Below are positions 12,681 to 16,496 of a DNA stretch of 16,496 bases, in pieces. A model generated the notes under the pieces. That model had not been told where the DNA came from. It saw only the letters and a program-made list of their open reading frames with translations, and made no database searches. Both the position numbers and the translations under genes were made by a program. The DNA is from Alphaproteobacteria bacterium (GTDB lineage: Bacteria; Pseudomonadota; Alphaproteobacteria; DAOWDM01). The DNA is taken from assembly GCA_030639035.1 (NCBI GenBank), contig DAOWDM010000033.1, forward strand, positions 1 to 16,496, read 5' to 3'. Every line of letters begins with the position of its first letter. The first letter of the stretch is position 1.

Positions 12681-14040
12681 AATCTACCTGACTTTTTGTT
12701 TCTGTGTGTTGCCTGTTTCAATGACAAGGACTGCTTACGCAATGTCTTTTATCAGAGATGCGGAAATAGAGAGTAACATTCATATCTTATCAACGCCACT
12801 ATTTGAAGCAGCTAATATTAACCCTAAATCTATACATATACATTTGGTAAATGACAAGCAGTTGAATGCTTTTGTTGCAAAAGGTTTGAATCTGTTTCTT
12901 AATACTGGACTTATTGCTCGCAGTGAAAATGTTGGACAGCTTATAGGCGTTATAGCTCATGAAACAGGGCATATGGCAGGAGGGCATTTAGTTAGAATGT
13001 CCCAAAGAGCTCAAGCGGCTCAGACTTCAAGCCTAGTATCGACTATTTTAGGAGGAGCTGCAATTTTGGCGACGGGCAGGGGAGATGTTGGAGCAGCGAT
13101 TATGATGGGAGGGCAAGGTTCTATCATGGGGAATTTCTTCGGCTATACTCGTAGTGAGGAAAATTCAGCAGATCAGGCATCTCTTAGATTTCTTGATGCT
13201 ACAAAGCAGTCCGCAAAAGGCTTGCTTGAATTTATGCGTATTATTGAAAAACAAGGTTTTACAGTTTCTTCAAAACAGGACGTGTATTTCAGAACTCACC
13301 CTTTGACTCGTGATAGAATGACTTTAATTGCAAATCACGTTGAAAACTCACCTTTTTCAAATGTACCGACAAAGCCTGAATATGTAAAAATGCATAGCCG
13401 AATGAGAGGAAAACTCATAGCTTTTCTTGAAAGTCCAGAATATACGCTCGCACGTTATAAGATTGAAAATAAAACAGTAGAAGCACGGTATGCACGAGCA
13501 ATAGCAAATTTTAGAAAGGGGGTTCTTTCCGAAGCTTTAAAAGAAATTGATGGACTTATTGGCGAATTTTCAAGCGACCCTTATTTTCATGAGCTAAAAG
13601 GGCAGATGCTATTTGAAAATGGGAAACTGGAGGAGTCTCTTGTTTCATATAATAAAGCTGTTTCTCTTGCTCCAAATTCGCATCTAATACGAATAAGTTT
13701 GGCACAGGTGCAGACCGAAACAGAGAATTCAGAGCAAAACAGGCAAGCTGTTAATCATCTTACAAAAGCTTTGGCAAAAGAACCAAGAAACGGTTTTGCG
13801 TGGAGACTTCTTGCTATAGCTAATGGAAGAAGTGGCAATATGGGCATGGCAGCATATGCTATGGCGGAGTATAACTTGCTTGTAGGACGTTATAGTGATT
13901 CAATTAATCAGTGCAGAAAAGCAGAAAAACTGCTTGAAAACAACGAAGCTGTGCTGCTGCGAGTGCAGGATATAAAACAAACTGCAAAAGTGGCTCAAGA
14001 AAAAATGAAAAAGAAACGTAAGAAGAAAAGAAGAAGATAA
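12667..14040 (+). CDS. BepA-like periplasmic M48 zinc metallopeptidase with TPRs
   Basis: Predicted periplasmic peptidase/chaperone of the BepA/YfgC type, which in other bacteria clears or assists stalled outer-membrane proteins. The TTG at 12667 is chosen: AAGG lies 8 nt upstream and it gives a clean signal peptide (MLKRIIYLTFCFCVLPVS... with cleavage after AYA, residue 25). An ATG at 12613 would add a polar 18-residue lead, and an ATG at 12721 would lose the signal. The HEXXH motif is HETGH (98-102); E165 in EENSAD is the likely third zinc ligand. Glycine-rich hydrophobic segments lie between them. TPR-like helices start at about residue 280, including FHELKGQMLFENGKLEESL. The C-terminus is strongly basic (KMKKKRKKKRRR), which is unusual. 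Its 5' end overlaps the divergent GGT-like gene by 14 bp. Confidence 0.9.
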   Translation: MLKRIIYLTFCFCVLPVSMTRTAYAMSFIRDAEIESNIHILSTPLFEAANINPKSIHIHLVNDKQLNAFVAKGLNLFLNTGLIARSENVGQLIGVIAHETGHMAGGHLVRMSQRAQAAQTSSLVSTILGGAAILATGRGDVGAAIMMGGQGSIMGNFFGYTRSEENSADQASLRFLDATKQSAKGLLEFMRIIEKQGFTVSSKQDVYFRTHPLTRDRMTLIANHVENSPFSNVPTKPEYVKMHSRMRGKLIAFLESPEYTLARYKIENKTVEARYARAIANFRKGVLSEALKEIDGLIGEFSSDPYFHELKGQMLFENGKLEESLVSYNKAVSLAPNSHLIRISLAQVQTETENSEQNRQAVNHLTKALAKEPRNGFAWRLLAIANGRSGNMGMAAYAMAEYNLLVGRYSDSINQCRKAEKLLENNEAVLLRVQDIKQTAKVAQEKMKKKRKKKRRR

Positions 14041-14117
14041 GGCGTTATATTACTATGCTTTACCTTTTGTTAAATGATGCTAGTGCATAATATTCATGTA
14101 TATTGTGGAGAAAGGTA

Positions 14118-14327
14118 ATGAAGCATATTTGTATATGTTTTTTATTGATAATTTTGATGGCAGGTTGTGCTCCAACAAGCGAGAGGACTCCTGTTGCAAA
14201 GGAAATTCCTGTCGCTGATACAGTTAATCAAAAAGACAATGATTTATCTGATTCTATCAAAATATCTAAAAAGAAAGAAGTGGTGTTTCCTAGGATTTTT
14301 GACGTAGTTGTTTCAGGGTTTTTCTAG
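14118..14327 (+). CDS. Small putative lipoprotein of unknown function
   Basis: A 69-residue chain beginning MKHICICFLLIILMAGC, a lipoprotein signal with lipid-attached C17, followed by a short polar tail rich in Thr, Val and Lys. ATG 14118 is used because GGAG (14107-14110) and AAAGG lie just upstream; the frame also contains a TTG at 14103 that has no ribosome-binding site. It lies 77 bp after the M48 gene on the same strand and could be co-transcribed. Its last 15 bp overlap the end of the convergent auxiliary lipoprotein gene. I recognise no family. Short alphaproteobacterial lipoproteins of this kind are common and poorly conserved, so its reality rests on signal and ribosome-binding site. 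Confidence 0.65.
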   Translation: MKHICICFLLIILMAGCAPTSERTPVAKEIPVADTVNQKDNDLSDSIKISKKKEVVFPRIFDVVVSGFF

Positions 14328-14897
14328 TTCTAATCTTTCTATAAAGGCAGAAAAAATTTCGGCTAGCCCTTTCTGAATTGCAATTGTAGCAGCATTTACA
14401 CCAGCTTTTTTTGTTCTTTGCTTAGTGCTGAAAGTGTCAATAAAAATAAGCTCGTTATCTTCTTTTCTAATAAGGCTAAGTTCTATTTCAACTGTAATGC
14501 TTGAGTCTTTTACGTTGTGTTCTAGCTTTCTAACGTTGCCGCCAAGTATATAATCAGATGCAATTCTAATCTTTGAAGATACGATTCTATCCGCAGTATT
14601 TGCTTTGCGTAAATAATCTATCATAGCCTCTTGAAGCATGTAGGCAGGAGGTTTTAACCAATAGTGATAATTGTATTGCTGTAAAGAAGAGCCGTTATTT
14701 GTGTAAATTATAGCTCTTTCTCCGATTACCCCATTAACAGAAAACAAACCAACTTCAATAGTTCCATTTAAGGTTGGGCTTTCATGTTTTTCCAAAGAAG
14801 GCAGGCTTAATCGGTAAAAATTATCTTTTGGGACTAGCGGTTGAGTACAAGAAGCAACCGCTAGAACAAATATTACAACTAAAAATGACAGACGCAT
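14313..14897 (-). CDS. ABC-type transport auxiliary lipoprotein (MlaEFD/PqiC-associated family)
   Basis: Outer-membrane or periplasmic lipoprotein of 194 residues in the ABC transport auxiliary component family (the PqiC-like family), whose members usually accompany MCE/MlaEFD-type transporters and help connect them to the outer membrane. The signal MRLSFLVVIFVLAVASC gives lipidated C17 (VASC lipobox). The mature part has the family's early FYRLSLPS strand, then the IEVGLFSVNGVIGERAIIYT and YNYHYWLKPPAYMLQEAMIDYL blocks, and a beta-rich second half that ends in a helix (AIQKGLAEIFSAFIERLE). AGAGG lies within the end of bioY, 3 bp separate the two genes, and translation is probably coupled. 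Its likely partners, mlaE/F/D, are encoded about 10 kb away rather than next to it. Confidence 0.85.
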   Translation of the reverse strand: MRLSFLVVIFVLAVASCTQPLVPKDNFYRLSLPSLEKHESPTLNGTIEVGLFSVNGVIGERAIIYTNNGSSLQQYNYHYWLKPPAYMLQEAMIDYLRKANTADRIVSSKIRIASDYILGGNVRKLEHNVKDSSITVEIELSLIRKEDNELIFIDTFSTKQRTKKAGVNAATIAIQKGLAEIFSAFIERLELEKP

Positions 14898-14900
14898 TTT

Positions 14901-15497
14901 TTAGCCTCTATTCTTACCAAGAAGCTTCCAAGCCATAGGCATAATAGCAGTTGCAAGAGCAATCTTTGCAAAAGCTGCAGGCAAAAATGGAGTTAGACCC
15001 CAAGCTAAAATAGGCTTATCAAAACCAAGTAATGTTCCAAGCCACAAAAGACCGAACGCATAAATTATAGCTGTGCCTATTAGCATTGTAAGTGCAGTTG
15101 TTGCAATGTTTCTATCCCAGCCTCGTTCTGCAAGCCAGCCAGTTGTAGCCGCCGCAAATACAAAACCAGTCAAATAACCGCCAGTTGTTCCCATCATATA
15201 AACAAGTCCGATGCCTTTTTCAGGAGTGCCTGCAAATACTGGCAGACCAGAAGCTCCTTCTGCAAGATAAAGCAATACAGTTATTGCACCTAAACGCCAG
15301 CCGTAAGCCATTCCTATAGCTAGAATAACAAGTGTTTGCATAGTCATAGGAACAGGATAAAACGGAACTTGAATTTTTGCAGAAGCCCATATCAGCAATG
15401 AGCCCGCAACAGCGAGAATTACATTGCGAATGACTGTAAGTGGCACGTTTTTATCAGTTGACCATAATTTATCAGCTAAAGTTGCTTGTGTATTCAT
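14901..15497 (-). CDS. bioY: BioY biotin transporter (ECF S component)
   Basis: Integral-membrane biotin uptake protein, the substrate-binding S component of an energy-coupling-factor transporter. BioY can also work alone in some alphaproteobacteria. The 198 residues contain about six hydrophobic segments and the family landmarks: AKIQVPFYPVPMTMQTL (the biotin-site loop), GWRLGAITVLLYLAEGASGLPVFAG and MGTTGGYLTGFVFAAATTGWLAERG. An AAGGAA site lies before the ATG, only 20 bp after the asnS stop. No bioM/bioN energising genes or biotin synthesis genes are in the window, so uptake may depend on genes elsewhere or on BioY alone. Confidence 0.96.
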   Translation of the reverse strand: MNTQATLADKLWSTDKNVPLTVIRNVILAVAGSLLIWASAKIQVPFYPVPMTMQTLVILAIGMAYGWRLGAITVLLYLAEGASGLPVFAGTPEKGIGLVYMMGTTGGYLTGFVFAAATTGWLAERGWDRNIATTALTMLIGTAIIYAFGLLWLGTLLGFDKPILAWGLTPFLPAAFAKIALATAIMPMAWKLLGKNRG

Positions 15498-15517
15498 GTC
15501 ATTAATTTCCTTATCAA

Positions 15518-16496
15518 TTAAAATTCAATATTACCTGGAGTTCTTGGGAAAGGTATCACATCTCTTATGTTTGTAATGCCCGTTACCAGCATTAGCATAC
15601 GTTCAAATCCAAGACCAAACCCACTGTGAGGGACAGAACCAAATTTTCTTGAATCCATATACCACCAGTAGTTTTTCTCGTCTAGTCCCATTTCTTCCAT
15701 TCTTGCTTTAAGAACGTCTAGTTTTTCTTCACGTTGGCTTCCGCCGATAATTTCACCGATACGAGGAACTAAAACGTCCATAGCTCCAACAGTTTCGTTG
15801 TCGTCATTTACTTTCATATAAAAAGGCTTAATTGTTTTTGGATAGTTATAAAGAATCACTGGTTTTTTGAAGTGTTCTTCTGTGAGGTATCTTTCATGCT
15901 CGGATTGAAAGTCTGTTCCGAATTTTACAGCATATTCAAACTTTTTGCCTGATTTTTCCAAGATTTCAACAGCTTCACGATAAGGAAGCCTTACAAAATC
16001 AGAAGAAACAATATTGTTCAAAGTATCCATCAACGTCTTGTCAACAAAGTTTGCAAACAGTGTTAAATCTTCTGCACATTTATCCATAATATGAGAAATA
16101 AGGTTTTTTATAAACTCTTCTGCCAAGTCCATATTGTCGTTAAGGTCATAAAAAGCCATTTCAGGCTCAATCATCCAAAATTCAGAAGCGTGCCTTCTAG
16201 TGTTAGAATTTTCAGCTCTGAAAGTAGGGCCAAACGTATAAATATCACCCAAAGCAAGAGCAAACATCTCGCCTGAAAGCTGTCCTGAAACGGTCAGATT
16301 AGTTTCACGTCCAAAGAACTCTTTTGAATTGTCAATCTTACCGTCTTTTTTAGGAGGGTTTTCCATATTAAGCGTTGTCAGCTTGAACATCTCGCCTGCA
16401 CCTTCACAGTCAGAACCTGTAATAATAGGCGTGTGAACGTAACGGAATCCTTTGTCATTAAAAAATTTATGTACTGCAAAAGAAAGCTCCGACCTA
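15518..16496 (-). CDS. asnS: Asparaginyl-tRNA synthetase (5' part outside window)
   Basis: Class II aminoacyl-tRNA synthetase that charges tRNA-Asn with asparagine in the cytoplasm. About 325 C-terminal residues are visible; the frame is open to the right edge (reading RSELSFAVHKFF, then FRYVHTPIITGSDCEGAGEMF before the internal ATG at 16390), so that ATG is not the start. Roughly 140 residues, including the anticodon-binding OB fold, lie outside. Catalytic motifs are intact: the motif 1 proline in HTPIITGSD, motif 2 FRAENSNTRRHASEFWMIEPE, and motif 3 GFGLGFERMLMLVTGI with its Arg. The C-terminus NIRDVIPFPRTPGNIEF is typical of AsnRS rather than AspRS. It heads a same-strand run with bioY and the auxiliary lipoprotein. 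Confidence 0.97.
   Translation of the reverse strand, partial: RSELSFAVHKFFNDKGFRYVHTPIITGSDCEGAGEMFKLTTLNMENPPKKDGKIDNSKEFFGRETNLTVSGQLSGEMFALALGDIYTFGPTFRAENSNTRRHASEFWMIEPEMAFYDLNDNMDLAEEFIKNLISHIMDKCAEDLTLFANFVDKTLMDTLNNIVSSDFVRLPYREAVEILEKSGKKFEYAVKFGTDFQSEHERYLTEEHFKKPVILYNYPKTIKPFYMKVNDDNETVGAMDVLVPRIGEIIGGSQREEKLDVLKARMEEMGLDEKNYWWYMDSRKFGSVPHSGFGLGFERMLMLVTGITNIRDVIPFPRTPGNIEF

Noticed and set aside
1..16496. CRISPR array, insertion sequence, phage or toxin-antitoxin pair
   Set aside because: No regularly spaced repeats, transposase, integrase or phage genes and no paired small toxin/antitoxin frames were found; the tRNA-Ala has no adjoining integrase or repeated 3' end.

Overview
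The window (about 16.5 kb, AT-rich) looks like part of a low-GC alphaproteobacterial chromosome. The main support is a Ros/MucR-family regulator (a mostly alphaproteobacterial family), an MlaE/MlaF/MlaD lipid-transport operon plus the auxiliary lipoprotein family that usually goes with it, a BepA-like M48 peptidase, HU, and a tRNA-Ala. Codon use looks uniform and I see no insertion sequence, phage or CRISPR, so this reads as chromosomal backbone rather than an island. The species cannot be fixed from the sequence alone.

Layout. (1) 1-3878, + strand: surface-glycan or protein-glycosylation genes, namely a methyltransferase-like/GT4 glycosyltransferase fusion (open to the left edge) and a TPR-GT41 (SPINDLY/OGT-like) transferase. 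(2) 8452-3905, - strand: a tightly packed five-gene operon made of a GAF-PP2C-HATPase fusion protein, a STAS protein, MlaE permease, MlaF ATPase and MlaD MCE protein. The first two genes overlap by 4 bp and the STAS gene overlaps mlaE by 14 bp. (3) 8544-9804, - strand: HU, with a strong intrinsic terminator, preceded by an EamA-family transporter. (4) 10033-10644, + strand: MucR-like regulator, tRNA-Ala(GGC) and a bidirectional terminator. (5) 10694-12680, - strand: a secreted Sel1-repeat protein and a divergent gamma-glutamyltranspeptidase-like lipoprotein. (6) 12667-14327, + strand: BepA-like M48 peptidase with TPRs, and a 69-residue lipoprotein. (7) 16496-14313, - strand: asnS (5' end outside the window), bioY and an ABC-transport auxiliary lipoprotein in one run.

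The most interesting unit is the operon at 3905-8452. It puts a complete partner-switching set (stimulus-sensing PP2C phosphatase and RsbW-type kinase fused in one chain, plus an RsbV-like STAS protein with its phospho-acceptor serine) in translational coupling with an Mla-type phospholipid ABC transporter. In E. coli the MlaFE core carries a STAS subunit, MlaB. The arrangement therefore suggests that the STAS protein here is both the transporter subunit and the phosphorylated switch, so that lipid transport would be controlled by reversible phosphorylation. That is inference from gene order and motifs. The lipoprotein that usually belongs to such transporters is encoded about 10 kb away in the asnS-bioY run.

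Other points of note: a GGT-like protein with a Ser at the nucleophile position and altered oxyanion residues, a MucR homologue lacking two zinc ligands, a head-to-head overlap of two divergent genes' starts, and two related palindromic intergenic elements.
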